From the NCBI GenBank assembly GCA_964617955.1, contig CAZTXB010000012.1, positions 1 through 64,000 on the forward strand: a stretch of 64,000 nt of DNA. The letters run 5' to 3'. The translations under genes were made by a program, and so were the position numbers. Positions 26,833-36,186 of this stretch are shown in pieces. Each line of letters starts with the position of its first letter. Position 1 is the first letter of the stretch. Origin of the DNA: JABWCE01 sp964617955. Lineage in GTDB: Bacteria > Bacteroidota > Bacteroidia > NS11-12g > UBA9320. Under the pieces are notes generated by a model, which did no database searches, was not told where the DNA came from, and was given only the letters and a program-made list of their open reading frames with translations.

Positions 26833-27863
26833 GCAGCCAGCTTTGGGTTAGGCTTATAGGCCCTGTACTTTTCTATGACTATTATGGTAGCAAAGCCGAT
26901 GAACATAGTGGCCAACAAGCTTAGTATCACCAAAGTTTTGCGCATGGGATAGGCTTTAATTTCAGGCACTTCGGCTGCTGTGAGCAAAAATTTATGGGTA
27001 ATGGTTTTGTCCACATCAACTTTGGCCTTTTCATATCGGGTTCTCAACTTATCCAAGGCGTCTAATTGCAGAATGAGGTATTCGGTATAGTATAAAAAAT
27101 CGCCGGCATATTTCGACAATAGAGCCTGTTCTTCCCTTAATTTAGCCATTTGTGAGCCGCCACCGGCCCCTTTTGCTTGTAATTTTGCAATTTCTTCGGC
27201 AAGTGCCCTGGCCTGTTCTTCATAGTTTGTGACGCCGTGTTCGGCTAATTCCTTAAGACGGGTCCGGATATCGGTGATTTCCTGTTCCTTTTTTCGGTAT
27301 TCCCCTTCAATGATTTGGAAGGCCTCCCTTGCCAACTGCATTTGTATCTCAGTTTTTACCGTATCGTAAATTTCGGCAATGCCATTGGCAATTTTTGCAG
27401 CCATTACAGGGTCCTCATCTAAAACGGTAATTTTTATAGACAAATACCGTGTTCTTTGAAACTCTATGTTCTTGTTAAATTTATTTAACAATTTGGTCTT
27501 CGCCTGTTTTGCTTTAGGATTGATATCATAATGCTTCATTAAGTCATAGTTCTTTATGATTCTTCCTGTGATAGCCGAAGAGGAGAGCAATTGCAAAGCA
27601 TTCTCCGCTTCGAGCTCTTCCCCAAAAGCCAGTGGATCGGCTTCGCGTTTGTTTAAGTCGGTAAACAAGGCGTTTCCAATCGAGTTAATGGTTGTAGGGT
27701 AAAAGATCACCTCTGCCTTGTATTTGGGTTTGATAATAAACGAAACCACAGCAGAAACTACAAGGGTTGAAATGGCAAGTATGCTTAATTGTTTGCGCCA
27801 ACGGATGGCATAGGAAAGTAAATCGGAAAACCGAAGTTGAAGTAAATCGTTGCTTTCAGGCAT
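26829..27863 (-). CDS. Wzz-type chain-length determinant protein
   Basis: The 344-residue protein has two membrane helices (about residues 24-45 and 308-330) bounding a periplasmic domain with a long coiled coil (about 170-270). The N-terminal IKPKYKAEVIFYPTT matches the Wzz domain. No C-terminal tyrosine kinase domain is present. It probably regulates polysaccharide length together with the overlapping O-antigen ligase-like gene. The start at 27863 is preceded by a 117-bp spacer without a clear -7 box. Confidence 0.85.
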   Translation of the reverse strand: MPESNDLLQLRFSDLLSYAIRWRKQLSILAISTLVVSAVVSFIIKPKYKAEVIFYPTTINSIGNALFTDLNKREADPLAFGEELEAENALQLLSSSAITGRIIKNYDLMKHYDINPKAKQAKTKLLNKFNKNIEFQRTRYLSIKITVLDEDPVMAAKIANGIAEIYDTVKTEIQMQLAREAFQIIEGEYRKKEQEITDIRTRLKELAEHGVTNYEEQARALAEEIAKLQAKGAGGGSQMAKLREEQALLSKYAGDFLYYTEYLILQLDALDKLRTRYEKAKVDVDKTITHKFLLTAAEVPEIKAYPMRKTLVILSLLATMFIGFATIIVIEKYRAYKPNPKLAA

Positions 27864-27980
27864 GGTTTAAATAGTCCGCGAATATATAAAAAATACCGCT
27901 TTGCATGGAAAACGCCTTTAACATCATTAAATTTTTCAAATAAAGTTAAATGACCTAAAGATTATATTTTATGACCACTC

Positions 27981-28640
27981 CTAAATATATTTCAGAGGTT
28001 TCGGTCGGGGTACTTTCCAACTTTTGTGCACCAGCATATGCATACCCACATCGGACAGCAGTTTGAGCAACAAAAAAAGTACAAATAAATGAACCGGTCC
28101 TATGTAGGGTAAATCCATCAACAGGTTGTTTTTTCTTGAAAAACCCAAGACTATAAAAATATGCATGGGAACAACCCTTAAGTAAGGTGTAAAAAAAAGC
28201 GAACTCAGCGAGGGTTTTGACTCTTTGTCCTCTTCAATTCTTGACCATGTGGAAAAAAGCGCGTTCACAAACATCAGAGCCGTGTTGATTAATACCGCTT
28301 GAAAGTTTAGCTTACTCCCGTTCCCAAGGCTGAAAATGGCGAGAAAAATAAAATACATCAGGTGAAAAAAACCAAAATGAAAGGTAAAAAACAGGGTGCT
28401 GGTCCATTTGGTTCGCTGGGTTGGCTCTACCGGTTCGCCGTTCATGAGAAGGTTGTCGGAGCTGAATTTTTTTAAAAAGGCCATTCTCACGGAATTGCTA
28501 AGCCCAATAAAAACGCTTTGTACAAAATAAGTCCACACAATGGTATCCATACTCAGCCATCCTTGGTTGTATCCCCAAATTAAGCAAAGGTTGAAGGCGA
28601 TGATAAACCATATTTCGCGGTCATTAAAAAGGGTTCTCAT
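27981..28640 (-). CDS. Multi-pass membrane protein of unknown function (DUF6498-like)
   Basis: The 219-residue protein has about five to six hydrophobic helices and no catalytic motif that I can see. The pattern of FNLCLIWGYNQGW at the N-terminus, then FHFGFFHLMYFIFL and a C-terminal KLLSDVGMHMLVHK, is reminiscent of the DUF6498 family, which I could not confirm. It lies 20 bp downstream of the start of the adjacent gene region and shares its strand, and could be co-transcribed with the large outer-membrane protein gene before it. Confidence 0.6.
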   Translation of the reverse strand: MRTLFNDREIWFIIAFNLCLIWGYNQGWLSMDTIVWTYFVQSVFIGLSNSVRMAFLKKFSSDNLLMNGEPVEPTQRTKWTSTLFFTFHFGFFHLMYFIFLAIFSLGNGSKLNFQAVLINTALMFVNALFSTWSRIEEDKESKPSLSSLFFTPYLRVVPMHIFIVLGFSRKNNLLMDLPYIGPVHLFVLFLLLKLLSDVGMHMLVHKSWKVPRPKPLKYI

Positions 28641-28660
28641 TTTTTTTGTCGTATAGTTTT

Positions 28661-31600
28661 TTAAAATAAATACCTGACCATCACTCTGCCAATATGGATA
28701 ATCGGGCTGTTTTCCGATTTGCGGCCGTCATAAGAGAGGTCCATTTGTATATTGCCTGTTAGCCTCTGTTGGTAAACGACGTTCCAGGTGTAATTTTTTC
28801 CGGGCAAGAGTCCTCTCATCAATTCATAACCTAAGGGACTCGAAGCGTCTCCATTAAATCCGATGGAGACAAGGCGAAAATTACCAATAAAGCTTCCTCT
28901 TGCCGCTTTGCTCAATCGGATTTCAAAGCCGGCTTCAAGGTTTTCGCTTCGCAAGGTATCGGCAATCGCCTGATAATATTTGGCGATAAGCGCGGCGCCT
29001 ACATTGTTGTTTTTCGAAGTAAACTGCAATTGTGGTTCAGCCGATTTAAAATGGTAGAAATAATTTCTATTGGTCAAAATTTGAGAGAAGTACGATTTAT
29101 TGCCGTCGACAAGCTGCAATACAATGCCATAGTTTCGATTTAGGTTTACCCTGCTGTTCAAAGTGCTTTCACTATTTTTTCTGGTTTCATAGCCATTCAC
29201 CAAGAGGCTTTTGGATTGACCGCTGTTTCTGTTTAAATCGGCCGACCAGGTAGGATTGTTTCGGTTGATATACAGTGTATAGCGCAGTCCGGTATTGCTG
29301 GTGAGCAGGTTTTGATCGTCCACATTAAAAAGAAATGGATTCAAATAATGGTTAGCCACATCGGAGGTTGTTTTTCTTTCGGTTCTGAAAACCGCCAAAC
29401 CTGAAAACCGCGTTAAAAAAAGCTTAAAGCCCTTTTTTTTATGCCAAACAGTGGGTGCAACGATGTTGATGGTTTGGTTAAATTGAACGTTTCTGCTTTT
29501 AATAAACCCCTGAACCGGCAGATAGGTGCGAATATAGTTGGCCAGTTTTCTATCGTATTCGCTGGCCAATTCAAATTCGTTTAAACTCTGAACCTGGTTG
29601 CTGTCATAATCCCGCCAGATGTAAACACCATTGCCATCGGCAACCTTGTAATAAACAAATTCCCGCTTTTGTTCTTGACCGGTTCCAATCTGATAGAAGG
29701 TGTTGAGCCGAATACTTCGGCGCAACAAGGGTACATCTGCCTCGATTCTTCCAAGCGCATTTTTTTCGGGGATGCCTTTCAGCACCAAGGTGTCTATATA
29801 ACTCAATGAACGGTAGCTGCCGTTTAGAGAAATGCGTCCTCCCTTTTTGGCGGCATAGCCCAGGCGCCATTTTATTTCATCGGCTGTGCTTGCTTTGTTG
29901 AGCTTGCCTTGGTAAGGCAATGCGTCTTGCCTATGTTCGGCGTTGATTCCGTAGCTAAAAAGCGAAGTGTCGTTACTTTCAATAAAAACCCTGCCTGCCT
30001 TGTAATGGTAGGAGCCTGCAATGAGGCTGTCGGCTGATTCGGTAAACCTGCTTTTTTCGGCATGAAATCCTGAGCCTATTTTACCAAATCGCATCCCTCT
30101 TGAAATATCGCCGTCGAAGTTCCAAAAATTGTTTTTGAGGATGTTGCTGCCACTTAAAATGGAATTCTGCATACTTTCGCCACTGGTATGGATTTGCGTT
30201 TTATCCAAAAATAAATGGGCGATGGCTGATTGCGAAAATCCTCTTAAGCTGCTGCTTCTGTGGTTCATGGCCGTGCGATAATTGAATTTGAATTTATCTT
30301 TTTTGTCGAGCCCTATTTCATAGTTGGCCAGAAGTTGTGAGCTCTTTAAGACGTTTGGTGCAGGAATATTCAATTGCTTGTTCCAATTTCTTTCAAATTC
30401 AACCGGCCGATAGCGTTCAATAAACCTGAAATTTTCACTCACAAATTCTCCCCTGAACTGATTCTGCAAATGGATGTTTGATTTTTCTTTCCCAAAATAT
30501 TGGTCATTTCTGATACCTCCCGCCAAACCAAATCCATCGTCGTTTTTTTTGTCCAATTGAGAAAAGGTGTTCAGGTTATTGTTGGAATAAGCCGTCTCAT
30601 AAAATATTTCATTTTTCTTCGAATGGTGTTTAGCGCCAACCGTGAGCATTTGAAATCGCTTTGGGGCAACTAAAATTTCGACCGGGGCATAATCTCCGCG
30701 TGAGACCCCACCCACCGGCATCACCCACTCATATACCCTGCCATTGGCTGTGCCTGATTTTTGTACATAATCGCCAGCGCCTAAACCCACCAAACTGAAC
30801 ACCACATCGTAAAAAACAGTATCCGACTCAGGATTTTGAGTAAAGAGATACACATTTTTAAAGCCAAGGGTATCCATTTTTCGATACATGAGTTTAGTTG
30901 GGTCAAAGGGCCTTACCGTTTTAATCCTTGGAATGACTGCATTGGCGGTGGCGTCGCCTGCATTGGCCAGTATTTGCTTGGCCGATAGCATTTGCACCGA
31001 ATCGTAGCCATCGAGCGATTGCTGAAAATTTTGATTTTTGTTATCCTGCTCATTGAAGTAGTTTATTTCAAATTTGGAATTTTTTGTTTGAATGTTGGTG
31101 CCCAGCCTGAACACCGTCCGTTGGTAATTGCGGTCGGAATATTGAAATTCCACTACAATTCTTGAAAATTTTGTAATCATTTGGGCAGGCATGAAAGTCA
31201 CTTCCCCCGAATTGTAGTTGATCACATAATCATGCGATTCTCCTCTCGACAGTCTCCTTCCATCGAGATAAACCACTTCAGTACCCGAGATGATAATGAT
31301 AAAGGTTTCACCATTGACGCCATTAAGGCGGTAAGGTCCTTGATTGCCTTCCAGGCCTTGTATCACATTTCTTGCAAATCGCCCTCTTGAAATGGCTGCG
31401 TCGATGTTTGAGGATGAGACAACCTTGTTTTTTGCCAATTGAAAATCATTGTGTAGGCCTCTTGATTTTTTGTAGTAGTTCATAAAATAACAGTCAGGTC
31501 TTTTCATCTCAAAATCTCCGATAAGCAAATTGTTGCTGTCTTTATTCAACAAAATATAAACCTTGTCGAAGTCTTGCAATTGCTGGGTGTTGCCTTCAGG

Positions 31601-32206
31601 TTGTATGGGGTTGTTGTCGTCGGAAATGGCCCCGGTAATATTAATATCATCAGCGATTTTGCCACCGAGACGCAAATTTAAATTCGAATTAACCACCAAA
31701 TCCTGTTTGTTGCCTACACTGATTCCCCTTGAAATATTGCCATCGGTTTTTAATGCGTTTTGATTGCCAAAAAGAATGTTTTTGGGCCCGGTATTGGCAA
31801 ATGGGTCCTTTGGCATAACCTGCTCAATCAATGCCGTGGATTTTTTTAAATAAGGTTTTGAAAAAAGGGAAGGGAGTGTACGGTAAAAAACCAAGAGGGT
31901 ATCCTGAGAAATGGAGTCAAGTAACAGTCCACCATTGGCTGCATTGAAATGATAAGCAGGTTGAATGATTTTCTTTCGCGCACTGGCAAAGTAGATACTG
32001 TTGGCATCAACAGCATAGCCCGAATCGAGTTGCACATGCGATGTGCCGGGTAAAATTACTTTTTTATTAAGGTTACTTTGTCCAAATCCCTTCAAGCTAA
32101 AAAGTAAAATAATGCATAGCATCGAAAAGGGTGCTCCGATTATTCTGATGGATTTATGATTTTGAGCGTGCAATAAGAGTTTTACAATATTACAAACGAA
32201 ATACAC
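28661..32206 (-). CDS. Large predicted outer-membrane beta-barrel protein, function unknown
   Basis: The 1181-residue protein has an N-terminal signal region (hydrophobic stretch CIILLFSLKGFGQ near residues 31-43). The region about 130-260 contains LKTDGNISRGISVGNKQDL and NTQQLQDFDKVYILLNK, a pattern I recall in large Bacteroidota surface proteins and distantly in the N-terminal part of SprA. The rest is strand-rich with many aromatic residues and ends VMVRYLF, the aromatic C-terminus typical of outer-membrane barrels. The start is uncertain; a Met at residue 29 (position 32122) is a possible alternative. No function is assigned. Confidence 0.75.
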   Translation of the reverse strand: MYFVCNIVKLLLHAQNHKSIRIIGAPFSMLCIILLFSLKGFGQSNLNKKVILPGTSHVQLDSGYAVDANSIYFASARKKIIQPAYHFNAANGGLLLDSISQDTLLVFYRTLPSLFSKPYLKKSTALIEQVMPKDPFANTGPKNILFGNQNALKTDGNISRGISVGNKQDLVVNSNLNLRLGGKIADDINITGAISDDNNPIQPEGNTQQLQDFDKVYILLNKDSNNLLIGDFEMKRPDCYFMNYYKKSRGLHNDFQLAKNKVVSSSNIDAAISRGRFARNVIQGLEGNQGPYRLNGVNGETFIIIISGTEVVYLDGRRLSRGESHDYVINYNSGEVTFMPAQMITKFSRIVVEFQYSDRNYQRTVFRLGTNIQTKNSKFEINYFNEQDNKNQNFQQSLDGYDSVQMLSAKQILANAGDATANAVIPRIKTVRPFDPTKLMYRKMDTLGFKNVYLFTQNPESDTVFYDVVFSLVGLGAGDYVQKSGTANGRVYEWVMPVGGVSRGDYAPVEILVAPKRFQMLTVGAKHHSKKNEIFYETAYSNNNLNTFSQLDKKNDDGFGLAGGIRNDQYFGKEKSNIHLQNQFRGEFVSENFRFIERYRPVEFERNWNKQLNIPAPNVLKSSQLLANYEIGLDKKDKFKFNYRTAMNHRSSSLRGFSQSAIAHLFLDKTQIHTSGESMQNSILSGSNILKNNFWNFDGDISRGMRFGKIGSGFHAEKSRFTESADSLIAGSYHYKAGRVFIESNDTSLFSYGINAEHRQDALPYQGKLNKASTADEIKWRLGYAAKKGGRISLNGSYRSLSYIDTLVLKGIPEKNALGRIEADVPLLRRSIRLNTFYQIGTGQEQKREFVYYKVADGNGVYIWRDYDSNQVQSLNEFELASEYDRKLANYIRTYLPVQGFIKSRNVQFNQTINIVAPTVWHKKKGFKLFLTRFSGLAVFRTERKTTSDVANHYLNPFLFNVDDQNLLTSNTGLRYTLYINRNNPTWSADLNRNSGQSKSLLVNGYETRKNSESTLNSRVNLNRNYGIVLQLVDGNKSYFSQILTNRNYFYHFKSAEPQLQFTSKNNNVGAALIAKYYQAIADTLRSENLEAGFEIRLSKAARGSFIGNFRLVSIGFNGDASSPLGYELMRGLLPGKNYTWNVVYQQRLTGNIQMDLSYDGRKSENSPIIHIGRVMVRYLF

Positions 32207-32455
32207 ATTTAAAAATTCTTGATGAAGAGAAACGGGGGATTGCCATGTTTAAAACAAAATCCTTCAAAACTTTGATAAATGTAGTGCAGCAGATAGCCTG
32301 AAGGTCTTTTAAAATTTTGGTAGCCTGGATTAAATGCCAAAGTGAAGAAATAATAAACCCACTTGGTGAGCATTTAATTTACAATTAAAAAATAAAGGCA
32401 TTAATTTTGGCACATTAATTGAGAAACTAAAATTATCACTCATTTACTTATTCGT

Positions 32456-32851
32456 TTGAAAAAAACTCATATAGGGTATTTACTCATTGCCATTTCCATT
32501 TCTGTTTCTGCAGCGTTGACTTTACCTGCTGACATCTTCAAAGAAATAGAGAATGCGATCAGCTTGGGAAATTCAGGTATGATGGAGAACTATATGAACA
32601 CCAGTATAGAACTTGAAACACCAACCTCTAAAGGAATATACAGCAAGGGGCAGGCTCAGCAAATTATCGATAAGTTTTTCCAGAAATATCCTCCCATATC
32701 GTTTACCATAAGTCAGAAAGGCAATAGTTCAGGAGGCTCCCGATTTGCTGTCGGCAATTATTCAAGTACCAGAGACAGAAATTTCAGGGTGACCATATTT
32801 ATAAAAAAGTCGGGCAATGATTATCTCATCCAGGAAATTAAATTTGAATGA
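32456..32851 (+). CDS. DUF4783 family protein
   Basis: The 131-residue protein begins with a signal-peptide-like segment (KKTHIGYLLIAISISVSA). The rest matches DUF4783: DIFKEIENAISLGN, then YSKGQAQQIIDKFFQKYPP and a C-terminal GNDYLIQEIKFE. The predicted fold is small alpha+beta, NTF2-like. The start is TTG, because no ATG is available in frame. It overlaps nadC by 4 bp (ATGA), an operon arrangement I recall as common in Bacteroidota. Function is unknown; the coupling to nadC is suggestive only. Confidence 0.85.
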   Translation: MKKTHIGYLLIAISISVSAALTLPADIFKEIENAISLGNSGMMENYMNTSIELETPTSKGIYSKGQAQQIIDKFFQKYPPISFTISQKGNSSGGSRFAVGNYSSTRDRNFRVTIFIKKSGNDYLIQEIKFE

Positions 32852-33699
32852 TGGATTTTTATTCAGCTGAAATTGAGGAATGGATTAAAAGGGCTTTGAA
32901 TGAAGACATAGGCTCGGGCGATCATTCAAGTTTAGCTTCTATACCAAAGGGCAGCAAAGGCAAGGCTCGACTCCTATTCAAAGAAAATGGGATTGTGGCC
33001 GGCCTCGAGCTCGCTGCTCATATTTTTAAAATTGTAGATTCCGGATTGACCGTTCAATGGTTAAAGAAGGATGGTGATCAGGTTGCGAAAGGGGAATATG
33101 GTTTCATCGTCGAGGGCAACGTCCATTCCATTTTGGTTTCAGAGCGATTGCTTCTTAATTGCATGCAACGCTTAAGCGGCATTGCAACTTTCACTTCGCT
33201 TTTGGTAGAAGAATTAAGGGGAAACGATTGCAAGCTTCTGGATACCAGAAAAACCACTCCCGGCATGAGAAAGCTTGAAAAATGGGCTGTGACCATGGGT
33301 GGAGGCTACAATCACCGCTTTGGCCTGTACGATATGATTATGCTCAAAGACAACCACGTCGACTTTGCAGGAGGTATTAAGAAAGCGGTAGCCAATACGG
33401 TAGAGTATCTCAACAGAAATAATCTAAAATTAAAAATCGAGGTTGAAACGCGCAATCTGGAGGAGGTAAAAGAGGCCTTATCTTTGCCTGAGGTCGACCG
33501 AATTATGTTTGATAATTTCACCCCTGAGCTTATGAGAGAGGCTGTCAAATTAGTCAATCATAAGAAAGAGACGGAGGCTTCAGGAGGCATCAACATGCAG
33601 AACATCAGACAATATGGATTGACCGGAGTGGACTATATTTCGGTAGGCGCACTTACCCATTCGGTAAAGAGTTTAGACATTAGCTTAAAAGAATTTTAA
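32848..33699 (+). CDS. nadC: Nicotinate-nucleotide pyrophosphorylase (carboxylating)
   Basis: The 283-residue enzyme makes nicotinate mononucleotide from quinolinate and PRPP in de novo NAD synthesis. The active-site segment DTRKTTPGMR is at residues 132-141, with His156-Arg157 and the KDNH motif at 167-170. The C-terminal GVDYISVGALTHS is also typical. Length is normal. It is translationally coupled to the DUF4783 gene by a 4-bp overlap. Neither nadA nor nadB is nearby. Confidence 0.96.
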   Translation: MMDFYSAEIEEWIKRALNEDIGSGDHSSLASIPKGSKGKARLLFKENGIVAGLELAAHIFKIVDSGLTVQWLKKDGDQVAKGEYGFIVEGNVHSILVSERLLLNCMQRLSGIATFTSLLVEELRGNDCKLLDTRKTTPGMRKLEKWAVTMGGGYNHRFGLYDMIMLKDNHVDFAGGIKKAVANTVEYLNRNNLKLKIEVETRNLEEVKEALSLPEVDRIMFDNFTPELMREAVKLVNHKKETEASGGINMQNIRQYGLTGVDYISVGALTHSVKSLDISLKEF

Positions 33700-33755
33700 T
33701 ACTGTTTGATTTTAATAGTTTCTTTATTAAAATTGTAGACCAATAAAAGATAATT

Positions 33756-34172
33756 ATGAAAAAGTCAGTTTACGCTTTCATCATGTGTTGTTTGTTCACA
33801 GCTTCTTATGCATCAACAAATGAATTTTCTTACGACAAGGATGACTTGGCCAAAGATTTCGAACAAGTGGATAAGGTGAGCCAGTTTCTTGAAACTACCC
33901 CTGCCACTTACGAAGAAATCACATCAAATCCGGTTTTTTCAGGCAATGTAGAGCTAACTAAACACATTGGTTTAAGGCCTACATTTACGCTCGACGATAT
34001 GGATTGGGGGTCTTTTGCATGGGGTTTTTGCTGCTGGCCGGTAGGTTTTTTTGTAGTCGCTATCAATAGGGATAAATCAAAGGAAGAGAAAACTTCTTTT
34101 TGGATTGGAATGGCGGTCAGCACCATATTGGGCATTATTTCAAATGTAGCCCTCTTAGCAGCAGGCGCTTAA
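33756..34172 (+). CDS. Small secreted or membrane protein, function unknown
   Basis: The 138-residue protein has a signal peptide (MKKSVYAFIMCCLFTASYA) followed by a polar region and two hydrophobic segments near the C-terminus. The first contains DMDWGSFAWGFCCWPVGFFVV (quoted in part: WGFCCWPVGFFVVAIN). The second is about 113-136 (FWIGMAVSTILGIISNVALL). I recall similar short proteins in Bacteroidota with the same Trp-Cys-Cys-Trp-Pro motif, without function. It lies 56 bp downstream of nadC and is followed by a strong terminator, so it may end the nadC unit. Confidence 0.65.
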   Translation: MKKSVYAFIMCCLFTASYASTNEFSYDKDDLAKDFEQVDKVSQFLETTPATYEEITSNPVFSGNVELTKHIGLRPTFTLDDMDWGSFAWGFCCWPVGFFVVAINRDKSKEEKTSFWIGMAVSTILGIISNVALLAAGA

Positions 34173-34194
34173 CCTAACTTAAATTACTTTTCAT

Positions 34195-34228
34195 AAAAAA
34201 AGGCTGTAAATCATTTACAGCCTTTTTT
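34195..34228 (+). terminator. Rho-independent terminator
   Basis: AAAGGCTGTAAAT pairs with ATTTACAGCCTTT with a one-base loop centre, followed by a T-run. It ends the unit of the upstream small-protein gene and could act in both directions. Confidence 0.85.
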
Positions 34229-34276
34229 ATTTTTATGGAGAAAATGCCTTTAGCTTTTCGGCTAGCTAGGGAAATT

Positions 34277-34318
34277 AACCTTTCTCCTTTAACCTTTAAC
34301 CTTTCTCCTTTAACCTTT
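34277..34318. repeat. 21-bp tandem repeat touching the ahcY stop codon
   Basis: Two copies of a 21-bp unit (AACCTTTCTCCTTT followed by AACCTTT) at 34277-34297 and 34298-34318 lie between the terminator and ahcY. They share the AACCTTTCT core with the repeat at 21051-21083. Confidence 0.8.
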
Positions 34319-35631
34319 TAGTACCTGTACATTTCAGATTTGTAAGGCCCTTCAACGCTTACCCCAATGTATTTTGCCTGGTCGGGCGTAAGGGTGGTTA
34401 ATTGGGCACCCACGTGGTCAAGGTGTAGCTTGGCAACCATTTCATCGAGGTGCTTAGGCAATACATAAACCTTATTTTCGTAATTGGTGTGATTTTTCCA
34501 AAGCTCGAGCTGAGCCAGGGTTTGGTTGGTAAACGAATTCGACATCACAAAGGAAGGATGGCCCATGGCTACACCCAGGTTCACCAAGCGGCCTTCGGCC
34601 AATACCATAATATCTTTTCCATCCACATTGTACACGTCTACCTGAGGTTTAACAGTGTACATGGTTTGGCCATAATTCTTATTTAACCAGGCCATATCTA
34701 TCTCATTGTCGAAGTGGCCAATATTGCATACTACGGCCTTGTCACGCATCATTTTAAAATGTTCGGGTCTCACAATATCGCGGTTACCGGTAGCCGTTAC
34801 AATGATATTCGCTTCAGCTAAGGCATTTTCAAGGGTTTTTACCTCATAGCCATCCATGGCTGCCTGAAGGGCGCAAATAGGATCTATTTCGGTGACCATG
34901 ACGCGTACCCCATTGTTTCTCAAGCTGTCGGCACTTCCTTTTCCAACATCTCCATAACCACACACTACTGCAATTTTTCCGGCTAACATTAAGTCGGTTC
35001 CTCGTCTTAAGGCATCTACCAAACTTTCTTTGCAGCCGTATTTGTTATCAAACTTCGATTTGGTTACCGAGTCGTTCACGTTGATGGCGGGCATGTGAAG
35101 CGTTCCGTTTTTCATGCGCTCATAAAGTCTTAAAACACCTGTGGTTGTTTCTTCGCTTAACCCTTTAATGTTTGGAATCAATTCAGGATATTTATCAAAA
35201 ACCATATTGGTCAAATCCCCGCCGTCGTCCAGAATCATATTCAACGGTTTGCCATCTTTAAAGGCGAAGAGGGTTTGTTCTATGCACCAATCAAATTCTT
35301 CATTATTCATACCTTTCCAGGCGTAAACGGGTATTCCGGCAGCAGCCATGGCTGCAGCGGCATGATCTTGTGTCGAAAATATATTGCACGATGACCAGGT
35401 AACATCCGCTCCAAGTTCTTTGAGTGTTTCAATCAAAACTGCAGTCTGTATGGTCATATGCAAGCAGCCGGCTATATTTGCTCCCTTCAAGGGTTTTTCG
35501 GCACCATGCTGCTTTCGAAGACTCATAAGGCCTGGCATTTCTGCCTCGGCAAGATTGATCTCTTTGCGACCCCATTCGGCCAATCCAATGTCTTTTACCT
35601 TGTAATTCAAAATCGTTGTTTGTGTTGTCAT
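34318..35631 (-). CDS. ahcY: Adenosylhomocysteinase (SAH hydrolase)
   Basis: The 437-residue enzyme hydrolyses S-adenosylhomocysteine to homocysteine and adenosine with bound NAD. It has HMTIQTAVL at residues 58-66, the NDSVTKSKFDN motif at 186-196, the NAD-binding GYGDVGKG at 225-232, and the family C-terminus ending in YRY. Length is normal. A TATTTTTG box lies 14 bp upstream of the start. It diverges from the bacilliredoxin gene. Confidence 0.97.
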   Translation of the reverse strand: MTTQTTILNYKVKDIGLAEWGRKEINLAEAEMPGLMSLRKQHGAEKPLKGANIAGCLHMTIQTAVLIETLKELGADVTWSSCNIFSTQDHAAAAMAAAGIPVYAWKGMNNEEFDWCIEQTLFAFKDGKPLNMILDDGGDLTNMVFDKYPELIPNIKGLSEETTTGVLRLYERMKNGTLHMPAINVNDSVTKSKFDNKYGCKESLVDALRRGTDLMLAGKIAVVCGYGDVGKGSADSLRNNGVRVMVTEIDPICALQAAMDGYEVKTLENALAEANIIVTATGNRDIVRPEHFKMMRDKAVVCNIGHFDNEIDMAWLNKNYGQTMYTVKPQVDVYNVDGKDIMVLAEGRLVNLGVAMGHPSFVMSNSFTNQTLAQLELWKNHTNYENKVYVLPKHLDEMVAKLHLDHVGAQLTTLTPDQAKYIGVSVEGPYKSEMYRY

Positions 35632-35645
35632 TTTTTAAAGTTCCG

Positions 35646-35653
35646 CAAAAATA
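35646..35653 (-). promoter_or_regulatory. -7 box of ahcY
   Basis: TATTTTTG on the minus strand matches TAnnTTTG and lies 14 bp before the ahcY start. Confidence 0.6.
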
Positions 35654-35723
35654 ATATATAAAAATTTAATTTGTGTCAGCGATATAATACCAAACCATTT
35701 AGAATCAGAATTGTTTTTATATT

Positions 35724-35731
35724 TAACTTTG
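35724..35731 (+). promoter_or_regulatory. -7 box of the bacilliredoxin gene
   Basis: TAACTTTG matches TAnnTTTG and lies 22 bp before the ATG at 35754. Confidence 0.65.
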
Positions 35732-35753
35732 CAAAAAATATAAAAAAATAAAT

Positions 35754-36170
35754 ATGCCATATCCAGAAATGTTAGTTACCCCAATGAGGGCAGAACTCTC
35801 TAACCACGGTTTTGAGGAGCTTAAAAGCAGTGAAGAGGTCGATAATGCCTTTGCTCAGCCAGATGAAACCATGCTATTGGTTGTTAATTCAGTTTGTGGT
35901 TGCGCTGCCGGGGCTTGTCGTCCGGGTGTTGTTCATTCGCTTAGTGGCGATAAAAAACCTAAAAAATTAGTGACCGTATTTGCTGGTCAAGATTTGGAAG
36001 CAGTGGCCAAGGCAAGAGAAAACTTGCTGCCTTACCCGCCTTCTAGTCCTGCCATTGCATTGTTCAAGAACGGAAAATTGGTTCATATGATTGAACGCCA
36101 CATGATTGAGGGGCGTTCGGCTCAGATGATATCAGATAATTTAAAGCAGGCTTACGAATCCTACTGTTAA
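35754..36170 (+). CDS. BrxA/BrxB family bacilliredoxin (YphP/YqiW)
   Basis: The 138-residue thioredoxin-fold protein has the family CGC motif (Cys48-Gly-Cys50) in VNSVCGCAAGACRPG and a further Cys55. In Firmicutes, bacilliredoxins remove bacillithiol from proteins; Bacteroidota homologues of the DUF1094 family share the motif and are likely disulfide oxidoreductases in thiol repair. The cytoplasmic protein has no signal peptide. A TAACTTTG box lies upstream and a terminator follows directly. Confidence 0.93.
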   Translation: MPYPEMLVTPMRAELSNHGFEELKSSEEVDNAFAQPDETMLLVVNSVCGCAAGACRPGVVHSLSGDKKPKKLVTVFAGQDLEAVAKARENLLPYPPSSPAIALFKNGKLVHMIERHMIEGRSAQMISDNLKQAYESYC

Positions 36171-36186
36171 TCAGAATCTATCGTAT

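Noticed and set aside
28661..32206. Assignment as SprA (T9SS translocon)
   Set aside because: SprA is about twice this size and only a short N-terminal pattern seems similar, so I keep it as an uncharacterised outer-membrane protein.
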